From assembly GCA_021234155.1 (NCBI GenBank), contig JAJEKV010000164.1, forward strand, positions 1,000,783-1,064,782: 64,000 nucleotides of DNA, read 5' to 3'. Both the position numbers and the translations under genes were made by a program. Position 1 is the first letter of the stretch, and every line of letters begins with the position of its first letter. The stretch comes from Isoetes taiwanensis (lineage: Eukaryota > Streptophyta > Lycopodiopsida > Isoetales > Isoetaceae). Shown in pieces: positions 42,217 through 54,729 of the stretch. The notes under the pieces were generated by a model, which made no database searches, was not told the DNA's origin, and saw only the letters and a list, made by a program, of their open reading frames with translations.

Positions 42217-45213
42217 GTGGTGAAACATTATCCTAGCAAGAGGTCCAAGTCAAGTAGTGATTGTTCACGTGAAGCTCACGGGGAATGGAATGTTGTTGGG
42301 CTAATTGTGTTGAAGTTTGAAATTGATGCATTGGTGGAAGCAAGAGCCACCTTCAAGAGTATACTTGTGATGAGAGGAGGACTTACATGTACTCCATTCA
42401 TGAGCTTGCACTTCAAGATGAAAAATTTCCAAAGAAAAAAAAATACCCCTTTGCTAGGGACATGGATATGTAAAGTTGCATGGATACATATTCATGGCAT
42501 TCCAATTTCATCTTGGCAAAATTGGCAAGCAAGTCATGCAAAGGGAAGTAAAATTGCATTACATGGAAATAATGGCATGTTGAAGCCAACTTCTAGGATC
42601 TGGCTGCTAGGGAGGTTTTGAAAAATATGTTGAATTCAATCTTTGAGAATATGCCACATAAAAGTAGGAAAGATCAACAGGGAAAAATAGTTGTCGAGAA
42701 GAGATTGCCATCCCATTGTACCCAGAAGAGCATATTGGAGGAAGTGAATGCTTTGCTTCGAGAACTACAGGTACCTGCAATATCTCAACCCAGCTTCAGT
42801 AGACTATGGAGCAAGCACTTCAAGCATGTCACTATAGACACTTCGAACAACTTTGCAAAGTGCAACTTGTGTGCTAAGTTGAAAGAGATTCTTGATAAGA
42901 CCAAGCAACCAAGCCAAAGGGCTAAGATAAGGGAGCAAATGAAAGATCACATGACAGACCAACTATCATGTAGATCCACTTATTGGATGTGGAGAACATT
43001 ATCATGTTTGGAACCCAATAACTATGTTTGTATTATACATGACAAGATGGATCAATTGAAGACTTGTTTGCCACAGTATAGTTACATACCCAAGCAAATC
43101 AATAGAGCTTATCCTTTGCAAGTCTCTCTGACAGGTGCAATAGTGCATGGCTCGGTGCCAATTGATTATAGCCATTTTAGTTTGCAATTGTGGAGTGATG
43201 GTCCTCATGGAATAATTTAAGGGCTAAACTTAGCTATTTGGCGATTTTTTAGCACATTTTCAAAAAAAAATGGCTAAAGTAAATGGAAAAAATTGGGAAA
43301 AAATTAATAATTGTAGCTTAACTTTTTTCGGGACTGCACCAACCCTAAAGCTCTTTAGCCAAATGCTAGAAAGTAAGAGAGTGAAAATTGGTATTGTTTA
43401 GCTAAACCATAGAAACTTTTAGAATGAATTTCAGGCTAGTTTAGCTAACATTGTTCTAGTTCATAAGAAATATATGATTAGTAATTTAATTTCTAGCATT
43501 ATGAATTAATTTGGGTCCTAGACTTTGCTAGTTATCATTATTTAAAAATGTTTTCACAAAGAAAATGACTAAATTAAGTGGAAACAATTAAAAAGAAGTA
43601 TTGTGGTTTGACTTAATATTTTCTGTTGACCACACCATAGAAATTTTTGGGTTGATGTTTGGGTTAGTTTAGCTAAACACTAGAAAGTATGAGAGGAAAA
43701 ATGTATAGAGTTTAGCTAAACCACAGAAAGTTTTGGGATTAATATCGAGCAAGTTTAGCTAAAGTCATTTTAGCTAATAAGAAATATGCGATTAGTAATT
43801 TATTCCCTGATGGTCCTGATTTTCATATTGGAAGTGTGATGAGGTGCTTGAGGAACTATGAGAGTGGTTATTCTGGTGACCTCCACAACCCTGGAGGTGG
43901 TAGCCAACCACTCTTCAGTGCATTGTTGGATAGAAAGCCTAATAATTTAGAGAAGTTTACTAAGGCAAGGTTTAGGAAGTCAGATGCTTCTGAACATGTT
44001 GGAGCCTCAAGTTCACGTCCCCAACCTCGAGATCTACCACCAAGGTTCCTCCTCCAACTTGACAATTGTGTTGGACAGAATAAAAACAGGTATATGTTCT
44101 CATTCCTATCTTATTTAACAGCCGTGGGTGTCTTTGAAAGAGTGAATTTAGGGTTCTTAATGCCTGGACATACTCATGAGGATGTGGATGCATTGTTTGG
44201 GAAGTATAGTCTTGGCAGTTGAAATCTCAAAGCGTGACCAATCTTCCTAGACTAATGGAAGTTCTTAGTGAATGCATTTCACCTTCTCCTATAGGGTTGA
44301 TCATACAAGAGGTGCACGATTGGAAGAATTTTATCGAAGGTTATGCTCTTGATATGGAAGGTCAATCTAGACCTCTTCATTACACTTTTACGGGTCATGG
44401 GAAATAAGCCAATCATGCGTGGAAGATGAGACCTTGGATGATAAATGGAGGCCGGATGAGGGAGTATCTATATGGCATGAAGATGAAAATGGTAAACCTA
44501 AGATTCCAAGGGGTCAACCAAAGGCTCTTAAGCCTTTTCAGAGGTGGATTCATTGCAAAGCACATTGGACAGCATTTACGAATACATCAAGTATTGGAAA
44601 AATAACCCAGATGATACCAACCTTGCATTGATAGATTATTGGACACGGTACATGGATTATTGGGACAAGTAGACACATCCTCGATGAACTCAAAGATGGA
44701 TGGCTACCCAAGACTAGGTGGAGAGACTTGATAACACACGAGGAAGGCTGATGATGTGGTTAGTAGTATTATGAAGTCCATGGCTCCTCCATTTCTTGAA
44801 AAATACTATGTTGGTCCTAGGAAAGGAAGGCCTAAATATCTCGGGCTGGAGGATTATGATCCCAAAGATGACTTGCTTTGCCATCAATTTGCACTTATAG
44901 TACCCGAGGCGCAAAGAGATATACCCTGTGTGGATGGGTTACACCATCTCGAGGAGGTTTGCAAAAAGAAGTAGGTGACCGCAATGTGAACAAAGTTCGG
45001 TGTGGAGTGGTGGTGTCCGGGCACCGGTTAAATGCAATGGTGAGAGGAAGAAAGGTATAGAGACTGTTGGACAAAGAGATGGAAGAGAAACCCTATTGAA
45101 GGGGATGATTGGGTTGAGTTAGATACTATTTTGTTTTCATGGACCTCAAAGGTCATCCCAGGCAAGACTGCTAGGGTTACAATACCTGTGGAAGTGAGGA
45201 AGAAAGCTAAGTA
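42217..45213 (+). pseudogene. DUF7869-type transposase-like gene split by a MITE
   Basis: N-terminal part 42217-42621; a 200-codon frame 42618-43220 (RLPSHCTQKSILEEVNALL, then FAKCNLCAKLKEIL, PLQVSLTGAIVHGSV and YSHFSLQLWSDGP). After the MITE follow FHIGSVMRCLRNYESGYSGD, the core PPRFLLQLDNCVGQNKNRYM and FLMPGHTHEDVDALFGKYS (43836-44210). Beyond a frameshift come VHDWKNFIEGYALDMEG, EGVSIWHEDENGKPKIPRG, LEKYYVGPRKGRPKYLG and a C-terminal VTIPVEVRKKAK ending at 45213. The core is intact and in frame, and the tail is broken by several shifts. It is collinear with the minus-strand gene in element Y but clearly divergent, so it comes from a different element of the same family. Confidence 0.7.
43206..43808 (+). 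mobile_element. 603-bp MITE, copy 2, with 9-bp target duplication
   Basis: The 9-bp sequence GATGGTCCT stands on both sides (43197-43205 and 43809-43817). Removing the insert and one duplicate restores the reading frame of the host gene (LWSDGP continuing into FHIGSV, as in the element Y homologue LWKDDSNFYIGSL). The ends CATGGAATAATTTA and its imperfect complement form the terminal repeats. A 9-bp duplication points to a Mutator-like MITE. It matches 1061-1664 reversed. Confidence 0.9.
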
Positions 45214-45734
45214 ATTGGCAATATGTAACTCGACATGCATATGTGAACTATTTTTAATTTTTAATGCAATCATGTTGTGCTATTATAAAAAAAGTCACAT
45301 TCTCGATGCAAATTTACTAACCCGGGAAAAAGTTGCAGTGCCAAAATGGTCCAAAATCCTGACATAAATCCAATTTAAATGAATGATGGTTCAAGAGAAA
45401 AAAGGTTTAGCCTTCTCGTAGTGCAGTGGGTAATCATTTTCAAACTATAGGATGCCAAATTTTTTACTTTTTGTCTATGAGTATCAGTGCTAATCTGCTC
45501 ATGACTCTATTAAAACAATATGTTGGCGCATCGAAGGATTGCCCTCTTTGTCCATTGGAGGGGTTCTAGTTGCTTGTGATGGTTTAATACGAATGGTATA
45601 GGTATCCCAACGTGCATGAAACAATTTTGTGAAACAACACTAAACAACAGTAACACATGTATCTCATTGTGCATATTATATCCTTATTTAGATGCGATCA
45701 CTTTTTATGCATTCTAATACATACATATTGGACA

Positions 45735-46475
45735 TGTGTTACGCATGATTGCTATAGGGTGGTATATGGACGTGTTGTTTGATCGAGTATCACGTAGGCC
45801 CATCAATGGTCGCACGAGTAATAGTGGCTGATGTCAGACAATTTTGGTTCAAAGTCTGCTCAAAGATGATCCAACAAGGAGCCAAGTTACGTAGGATGAT
45901 TTGTTCTTCGTGCCCCTTACTTATGTCTCTTAAGAAAAAGACTCTAATACTTGTAATAGATTTTACAGACCATTTCTTCTTCCATCTGTTATGCATGATT
46001 ACTTAGGGTGGTATCTAGACGTGTTGGTTGGTCGAGTGTCACATCGATGGTTACCCAGTAATAGTGGTCGATGTCAGATAGCATGGTCTGAAGTTTGCCC
46101 AGATATGGTCCAGCAAGGAGCCGAGGGGTGTCAGAAACTTGATTTACCCATTCCTTGGGTCCTAGAAAAAAGATTTTAATACCTGAAATGGATTTTGTAG
46201 GCCATTTCTTGTTCTACGTGTTATGCATGATTGCACAAGGTGGTATCTAGATGTGTGGTTTGGTCAAGTGTCTTGTTGGCTCATCGATGGTTCCTCCAGT
46301 AACTAAGGCTGATGCCAGGCATTCTTGATTTAAATTTTGTATATATAGGGTCCAACAAGAAGCCAAAGTGCATCAGAAACTTGATTTGTTGCTTTTGCCC
46401 CTCACTTAGGTCTCTTAATAAAATGATTCTAATACCTGCAATGAATTTTATAGGCAATTTCTATTCTAAACAATA
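45735..46475. repeat. three tandem repeats of about 240 bp
   Basis: The units begin at about 45735, 45977 and 46217, each with TGTTAYGCATGATT, GGTGGTATMTRGAYGTGT, a CCAACAAGGAGCC-type core and AGATTYTAATACCTG. They are roughly 75-80 percent alike by eye, so the array is old. Short frames in it (for example 45779-46006) shift between units and are not genes. Confidence 0.8.
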
Positions 46476-46479
46476 TCAT

Positions 46480-47150
46480 CTGCATAGAGCAATAATTATT
46501 TAACACATCCAACCAATCTAATCTCATTGTCCCTATGTTCTTGTAGCATACTTGATTTCTTTCTCTTTTTAGGCAAATAGGATGCATGGAATGGGTTCAA
46601 ATCAATGCATTTATCTTGCCTTCCGTGTTTTGCTAGGATTGCCACTAAGTTTGGGCTCTTTGATCGAAGGCAGGTGAAACTTGAGTTGCATACTCATGTA
46701 CTCCTTGTAGAATGCTTATACAACCCTTTTCATAGAGTTATGGTTAGGCCTTGAAGCACAAACTATTCAAACAAGCAAGTTTTTCCAATAGAAACTCAAT
46801 GTAAGGACTTTAGGAGGTTCGTACAAGCAAGTTTTGCAAGTAGTCATTCAAGGTAAGGACTTTCCATAACTCAATCATTTACAACCTCATATTCGAAAAA
46901 CCGTATTGCTGCAATATTGTCTTGTATAGAAATGATTAAACTTCATAATATTACAAAAATGTTTTAGTAGGTTTTATCTCATTGTTTGCCCTAATTAGTC
47001 AATTTTGATTTGACATCATTCTTTTTGTCGTACATAATGTCCAAGCACTTCCATATTGGTTTCTATGTTTCATGCTATGTACCGTATACAACTATTCATC
47101 GTATCTATCATTTAACAACTAGGTAATAGAATGGTTTTTATATACATTTT
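46480..47150. other. no recognisable feature
   Basis: AT-rich; a 20-bp phrase around ACAAGCAAGTTTT occurs twice (46771 and 46822). No gene is seen. Confidence 0.5.
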
Positions 47151-47459
47151 GACTTTAATAAAACAAACATTGATTAATTTGGCTCCCCTGACAACCCAAA
47201 ATATAAAGCATTAATGTGGGCCTCTAGAACATAATTTTTACATGGCATTAACTTTTACATTCCGACACACAAAGCGTGGATCCTAACGGAGATCTGTAGA
47301 GATATGGGTGGGGGTCCAATCAGCATGACCAGCCAAAGCCTTGGTCCGGAAAGATGAGCTCCAATCTGAAGTGAGAAACTGACGGCATGGAGGAGCTCTC
47401 AGTGACGCATAAGGAGTGTCATGCTGGGGAGTAGGCTGCATCATAGGCTACTAAGCTTG

Positions 47460-47737
47460 AGTGCGGAATTCTTGAAGTAAATCAGGATCCAGGGCCTGAC
47501 ACCAGTGCTCCCATTTGGGACAGGGGTGAAGAATATTGATAGGAGGAGGAGCCTAATCCACGGGAATGGTTTGACTCTCCAGAAGACCACGAAGACTGTT
47601 GAAGGAGCCTAAGTGTTGTAAGTAAAGTTGAGCGAACTCAAAACCTAATTCCTCATACATGTTCTTGCGGACCTGCTGCAAGTTTTCCGCAAACCAGAGA
47701 GGCAAGTGGCCAGCAAGCTCAGGCATGTACTCCTCCT
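47460..47737 (-). pseudogene. unidentified coding remnant
   Basis: The minus strand has a stretch with coding feel, containing EEYMPELAGHLPLWFAENLQ, then VRKNMYEELGFEFAQLYLQH and WCQALDPDLLQEFRTQA, interrupted by one stop. The GC content rises here relative to the flanks. No family recognised; it could be a retroelement gag or a host gene fragment. The part 47740-48900 shows nothing that I can support. Confidence 0.25.
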
Positions 47738-48899
47738 GAAACCCTATTCTTTGTTGATATCATAGAATATTCTTGTTCTTGCATAATCAATCCTCAAGAT
47801 TCTGAACGTTAAAAAAATTCCATGTCCACTAAGAAAAACTCCATACTCCATGTATTTTTAATCTCCACACCATGTTGTGAAACATAGGAATGCTTATTTC
47901 AAGCCCTTCTTTTCTTGTTTTTTGGATTGTCCCCTTTAAGGGGCAATTTGTAGGGAACGGGTGGCTTTAGGCATCTGGAGATATATTCTAAGCATATATA
48001 ATGATCTCTTTTCTCCGCAGTGGAAAACATTTTTGTATTTTTCCATATAATGTGAGCCTAAGGTTTTTCTTATTTTTGAAATTCTAGATATCCACCAGAA
48101 AACTCATTGTGACCTAATTTTCCTTTGGTGGCTCAATTTCCTTCTATTTTGTGAATCTCAAAATTGTTTAGAGTTAGGCTCTATTTTTTGGGTGCATCTT
48201 ATCTTTATTCCTATTTCACAGCTTCCACCAGAAGTCTCGAATTTTCTATATGGGCTTATCTGCAACGCTAGTGCATGGCTATAGAGTACACAATTCTAGA
48301 ATTATTGTCATTGAAGGCATCCACCATGGTCATAGCTAGAAGCTTCGTTCCCTGTGCTGCATTAAATGGTCGCACTTAGGGTTTTTCTGCTTTTGGAGAT
48401 ATTGGCTTTTACGTTTCTCTGGCTTTTATGCTTTTTGTAAGGGCAAATTGGTTGTTACTCTTTCATGTTTTTTGTAAGGGCAAATGTGATAAACCTAAGC
48501 ACGTAGAAGGCGGTGGAATCTTGAATCTTCAATTCATCTTCAACGAGATGAAAGGAAGAGAAATACTAAGCAACTTGCCTATCCTTAAAGAAATGCTAGA
48601 ATGACTTAGATCTGGGAGGGGAAGTTGTCTTATGAAGTTGTATTTCATTCAACATGGCTTAAGAGATGGTGCTAAGTCAGCCATATTGGAAGAATTCCGT
48701 TGGTAGTGACACATCACATTAACATCAATAGCATTTTTGTTATATGTTGAGCTTTGATTCTGGCAAAGTTATGTGCTTTTGATCTTGTTATTCCTCACTC
48801 TTGTTGTCTTATTCTTATGATCACTTAATGTAGTTTAGGCCTAGGATTCAAATATGTTATGCAATATCAACTTCTTTTTTGTCCTATATCAGCCTACTT

Positions 48900-49440
48900 T
48901 TTGTTAAAAGTCTATATAGTGGAACATACACGCCAATTTTCTTTTACTACGTAGTTGATTTCAAACGATGGACATATTAGATATATTCAATTGACTTTCA
49001 TAGTACATAAAGAAAGAGCACAAGGAAAACATGTATTACATTGGCGCCTTACTTTCACCAGTCACAGTGTGGAGTAAAATCTATATGTTTTTCACTTCAG
49101 CTATATTCTATTGTTTTCTGCTTGAAAATCTCAAATACCGCATTCAAATGTGTGTCATAGACAAAATGTGACAAAAATTGGAAGTATTGACTGGACAACT
49201 GCAATCAGTTTAGTACCGACTCGTCCACCATTGTTTATTGGATCGATCTGTATTGAGAAGAAAACAAAGCTTTTGTTATCAATGGATTCATAGACTGGTG
49301 CATTGTATCATGTTTGGCTTCTGTTTGTGCTTTCATGATGTGAACGCAAATTGTCAGGATTGTCAAGGGATGTCTGTATTAGTTATGTGGTTTTGGAAGT
49401 CATACAAATATCTAGCATAATAACATGGGGTTATTTTTGA
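48900..49440 (+). repeat. inverted partner of the 9.0-9.9 kb block
   Basis: The non-coding part (GATTTCAAACGATGGACATA, then CTTTCACCAGTCACAGTGTG) and the short frame with FCYQW and HCIMFGF correspond to 9900 down to 9180. This is evidence for a copied or shared segment; divergence is moderate. Confidence 0.6.
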
Positions 49441-50196
49441 AGTTTTATACAATTTTTGGCATGGTTTTATTATGATTTTGGTGATGTATTCGTTGTGGCA
49501 TACTAAATAGTATTCATAGAGTCCGTCATTTTTGGAGCGTTGATTTGGATTAGCTTATGTTGTCAACATTGCATTCATATGCAAAACCCCAAACCTTTTG
49601 TCCTCTGGACCCTAGTCTTCCTGATTCTTGTTGTTTGCAGAGTAGATTGTTGTTTTCGTGGAGCACAATGCTTTTTGTTTTCAAGCAAAAAGGCAGACAT
49701 GATCCGATTAAAGAATAAGCATGGAATCGACCATATGATGTTAGCTAACCCTAGCTTCTATGATGGCAATTTTTGAGAAGGAGTTTTAGCTGGAGAATGG
49801 TTGCAAAGACTGAATGGTTGCAGAGGCAAAAGAAAACTTTAAACATGCGAAAGTCGAGCATGGTCTTTTAGAGTTGTTACCGTTTTTGCAGGTCATGGAT
49901 TTGCAGAGTTGGGCGAATAGTGTCTGTGCTATCGGACTAGAAGGAACACGTCATTGCCAAGGTTTCCTTGCATCTGATGAAAGGTATGGGTTTTTGTTAC
50001 TTTTTGTTTTTGGTCACAGCACCCTTAGGTCATTCCGGGAGAGTCTAATCAGGATCCATATTCTAATCTGAAAGTCTGGCACAGCCTAATCTGGAAGCAC
50101 CACCCTGATAGTTTTTAGATGCCTAATCGGAACCCATCAAACGATTTTGCTGTAATTTCTATTCTTGTTCCAATTTTGATCTTCTCAAAAACCTAC

Positions 50197-50720
50197 GAGG
50201 ACAAGTTGTGGAGTATGAACAAGGCATTGTAAAGCACTGTTCATGAAACATGTATTTCTGAGATTATGCAAGCCCATCAATCCCTTCGGACCAGATCTTT
50301 CGCTACTGTTATTACCCCCATAATATGTGTCATCTTCCTTTGATATATCCAATGGACTTAGAGAATGCCTCATCGTGCTATTATTTTCCAGCACCTTGCT
50401 TCCAATGGGGCCACCAGCAATTAACAAAGTCAAGCAAGAATCATTACTGGGCAAGATTGATAAGTTTCTTTCCATAGAACCATATCGATTTACTAGACAC
50501 ACTTCATCTTCTGGCTATTTTCTGTTGACACATACTTCATTTCAGAGAGTATCTAAAAAATAAGAGAGCAAGAATGTGACCTTAGCAGGCAATCCATTTG
50601 TACTTTAAACCACATGCTTACTTCTTGACCCAGTTGAAGTGAAGCATCTTGCAGTGTCTTCCCAAAATCGACTAGCAACTTATGTTTTGTTCGGCCATAA
50701 TAATTCCAGAGTCATACCTA
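50197..50720 (-). pseudogene. UBP-type ubiquitin protease fragment, two exons
   Basis: Exon a (about 50720-50622): LWNYYGRTKHKLLVDFGK, then TLQDASLQLGQE, followed by a GTAAGC donor; this matches the segment before the catalytic domain in plant UBP enzymes (WDYYNxxKxxLM...). The codon before LWNYY is TGA where CGA is expected. Exon b (about 50502-50197): SPLDISKEDDTYYGG, then GLMGLHNLRNTCFMNSALQC and LVHTPQLV, and a GTAGGT donor. It is the cysteine box with the catalytic Cys kept but the usual Gly of NLGNTC changed to Arg. Later exons (the His box) were not found in 49450-50190. A broken copy of a deubiquitinase. Confidence 0.75.
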
Positions 50721-51989
50721 TACACAAGAACTAACCATGATAAGGAACATCTATGAGGAAGATGCAGACGTTGAACCTGCGGAAGCAGCAGCTCTAAAAG
50801 CCATAGTTGCAGCTTTAGGTTAACACATAGAGCCAGGGAGGTCAGCAAAGAAGTTGCCAAGTACAAGGTATAATAATGTTGTGCTGAAGGAATAACCAAT
50901 ACGACGCTTTTCGTGATGCTGCCTGAAATGGTATTCTAGATGCAAATGTAAACTTAGAACGGGAAATTTTTCAGTTTGACAGAAACCATAGAATTATTTT
51001 GACTGTACAGAGAATCAAACAGATCTTGGAAAGCTACATGTTTGCAAAGGGAAAGATCCTGATTCTACCTAGTATGCAGCATCTACTTTCCTTCTTTGTA
51101 ACAATTAATTTGAGGCTTTTGCATTATGATTTTCAGCTCCAGCTTAGCCCAGTTGTGCTACATATCCAGAAAGTGTGGTTTTCATTATTGCTTTGCAATT
51201 GAATAGATGATATTAATTGTATTCTTGTTTCTTCTCCTAAGACATTTCTTATGCAGGAATGAAGGTTCAAACGCTCTATTTTGCTGCAATTGTCCAGCCG
51301 TGTTATGCTATGTAGCACTGTATTCAACTTATATCATGATGGATGGTGAAACTTTGGGTTCAAATCCCAGACCAAGTTTACTATGGCTATAAGCCATCGT
51401 TCCACCCAGGTATTTCAGATGGATCCTTATGTGCATAATGATTTTTATTTTGGCATAAATGGAACTCTATGATGTACTACTTATATAAACAATGCCATTT
51501 GTTCCCACATGAAAGAGCTTGTGACTGTTGACGCGATGCATATTGTGCAACTCCTGCCAGCTTTTATAATGATTTTCATCAAAGATTATTTTATTCCATT
51601 TGGCTATGCTTAACAGCAAAGCATTGCATATTCTCTCTCTTGATATAGCAAAGATTTAGTTGGCATATTATTTGCAAGGTTTTGCAAGTGTTAATCTTCA
51701 TGTAGATGCACATGCCATCCGCTCATTTGCAGGTGGTAATGGAGAATATGAATTGTCTGTCGTCTTCTTGCATTTTATATTCGTGAATGTTGCATAAATT
51801 TAGCATGACAGAATCTTGCACCTTGTAAGGTCACATAACCTTTTATATTAACTATGTTCTCTACGTTCTTTTATAAATTAAGATTGTATATTTGGTTCGG
51901 ATATTTCAATGGTTTTCCATGAACAAGGTGTAGGCCCAATTGTAGATAATCTTTGCTACCATTCTCGAGGCCCCGAAGGGGCCAAAAAA

Positions 51990-52330
51990 AATTTAGATTT
52001 AACACAAACCATTATATTTAACACTTTAAAATTAAATTCCCCCTTAAACCCCCTTTGGTTTGGGTGCATATTCACACGGGGGGTGACGCAGGGCAGCGAG
52101 AGCCCCGAAAATTATATTATGTATGTACAAAATCAACACCATATAGTATATTGCCTCAAATCTTATAGTATTTTGTAAATTGTGTTATACAATATACCAA
52201 AACTTGTAAAGGCATACCCCACAAACGTGGATCTCTATGTGCGGTCTAGATCGAGGAATAAATAGCATATATGCTTATCCAACAGCTCTAGATGTCCGGA
52301 GTCACCCCCGTGTGAATATCTGAATCATTT
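51990..52330 (+). mobile_element. foldback MITE family, diverged copy
   Basis: It contains CCCCCTTAAACCCCCTTTGG, then TTTGGGTGCATATTCACACG, and TGACGCAGGGCAGCGAGAGC, shared with 54240-54545 (there reversed), and ends near TCACCCCCGTGTGAATATCTG. The ends are less clear than in the second copy. No coding content. Confidence 0.6.
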
Positions 52331-52639
52331 ATGATAGAAGACTGTAATATTATATTTAGCTTCCATTTATGTTTCTAGGGCGTCTATGTCTTGTAAAAAG
52401 GTCAAGCTTTTATTACCAATGTATTTTTGGCCTTTTGCATTTTTATCATTTTCAATTGGCAGAAACAAGGAGGCAAATAAAATACTCTTCAAAGCAAGAG
52501 AGTTTTTTACCTAGTCACATGTTATTTGTGAGGTGGTTTGTTGCACTGGTCCAATTTTTTTATTTGCTACTACTATGACTGTGGCTTTTAACAGGAGTAA
52601 CCATATCTTCAGAAAATGGTGACTGGGGCATCTATATTA

Positions 52640-53540
52640 TCTTGAATCATATTTGGCAGTGATGCAACAAATGACATCCTTAGATGGATTGTTAGTTAGA
52701 AATGCGACTTTTCTCAACTGGAAGTTTGTGACTCTAATAGTCTTCACTTGGAGGAATCTAAACGAATCAATTTTGTATGGCCTATGTTGAAGACTAATAC
52801 CACATTTTTAGAATTGGTGGCAGAACCTACAAGTCATTTCGAGTATTTGGAATAGAATAGAATAGATTTTTAACATCCACAGAGACCAATAGGCTATGGG
52901 ACCCGTACAATGAGTTAGAACAACCCAGAACATCACCAAGTATAATGAAAACATTATAAAGCTTGGGCAAAAGCCAAATGAAACTATGGCTCAGCCCTTA
53001 GGCCAATCCAGACTAACCGAAGCAATAGTTGGATGGTCAATATTCTAGAATAATTGTTGTACCTCCACGATAAACTGCCCACTTCTTTTGAATCCGCACT
53101 TCTCTCATTTTGCATAACTCCTCCCTATGCTTGCAAAGCTGATGAGGAGAGAGAGCGTCTTGTACTAAGAACTTGGTACCCCCGGGGGGTGCACTTATAC
53201 ATAAGGGAGGTATGGCATCTGCGTTCAGAAGGTAGCAAAAAACCCTCCTTGTGTACGCAATTTGAAAAGGCAATTTGACCCCTTTGTGTATAGATATTGC
53301 TCCAAATCAGTGCCTAAAAACACCCCTAACCTCTACATATACATACGCAAATGGTCCAAAAAACACCCCTCCATTGAACTCTCATGGGTTATACGCTGAT
53401 CAAAGGTGAATCCCCCGGGTTGGTACCTTTGAGATGATTGTCGTGCTGAAGAATATGGATTTGATGAAGTGCATCTTAGAATCGTACTAGATGATGGTGA
53501 GGGCGACTAGGTCTTACAGCTCTTACCCGACAATCTAAAT
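52640..53540 (-). repeat. inverted paralogue of about 10.1-14.6 kb without its insertions
   Basis: It runs through the matches of 14383-14600, the retroposon tail (52849-52905), the Copia-free site (about 52905-52945), 11340-11436 and 11120-11280, to 10140-10198 in reverse order. It lacks the 2.86-kb Copia element and the 0.92-kb insertion at 10199-11115, so it is an internal empty-site control for both. The reading frames inside are not genes. Confidence 0.75.
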
Positions 53541-54144
53541 ACAATGAGAATATCTTCAACTTCAACCAAAAGCTCATGTATGTCTGCATATTGATAATAA
53601 GATATACTTCTATTTGGTTAGGACTGCCTCATATAGCAAAAGTTTAATGCCAATGTAAAAATTATATTCTAGAGGGCCACATTACCATTTTATATTTTGG
53701 GTTGTTGGGGGAGCCAAATTAATCAATATTTGGTTTATCAAAGTCAAAACGTGTGTAAAAATCATTCTATTACCCAGTTGCTAAATGATGGATACGATGG
53801 ATAGTTGCATACAGTACATAGCATTACGGACGTGCTTGGACATTATATATGACGAGATTGTTACAATTTTGAGCTAAGCCAGCTAGGTGAAGCTCATAAA
53901 TTCTCACCATCATTGTTAGCTTCTTTTGCCATTAATTCTTGCAACTGGATTTTGACATTATTAGGGATCATCATAACAATGATTTGTTCTTTATGGCTCA
54001 ACATTAGTCTATTGTTTTTAGATGGCTTGTCGTTGGAATTTGATCTCCACTTCTTTCTTACTTCAGCAATTGCTATAATGCAATGCATATGAAGTGCACT
54101 TTCTGGTAACCGGCTCCCATCAAGAGACCGGTTTATCTTTGAAT

Positions 54145-54662
54145 TAAATCCCCCAACAGATAACAACCAACACATAACAACCATTGACATTAACAACCAA
54201 CACATAACTACCATTGACATTAATTAATACAATCATTGGGTCCAACACATTTAAATTAAAATCCCCCTTAAACCCCCTTTGGTTTGGGTGCATATTCACA
54301 CGGGGATAGGCATATTCACCCCTTTTTCCTTAATCTACACCGTACGTAAAGTTCCTCGTTTATGGGGTATGCAAGTACAAAATTTGCTATACTGTATAAC
54401 AAGATTCGCAAAATATTATAAGATTTCAAGCGGAATACTATATGGTGTTGATTTTGTACGTGCAAAATACAATTATGAGGGCTCTCGCTGCCTTATGTCA
54501 CCCCCCGTGTGAATATGCACCCAAACCAAAGGGGTTTAAGGGGATTTTAATTTAAATGTGTTGGACCCAATGGTTGTGTTAATTAATGTCAATGGTAGTT
54601 ATGTGTTGGTTGTTAATGTCAATGGTTGTTATGTGTTGTTGTTATGTGTTGGGGGGTTTAAT
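54145..54662. mobile_element. foldback MITE with about 150-bp inverted ends
   Basis: The left arm (54145-54300) and right arm (54500-54662) mirror each other over AACCAACACATAAC, CATTGACATTAA, CATTGGGTCCAACACATTTA, TAAACCCCCTTTGG and TGCATATTCACACGGGG. The loop includes TCTCGCTGCCTTATGTCACC, shared with 51990-52330. No coding content. A run of 24 A (54696-54719) follows. Confidence 0.85.
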
Positions 54663-54729
54663 TTTTATATGTTGGATGTTAATGGTTTGTGTTGCAAAAA
54701 AAAAAAAAAAAAAAAAAAATTGGGCCTTA

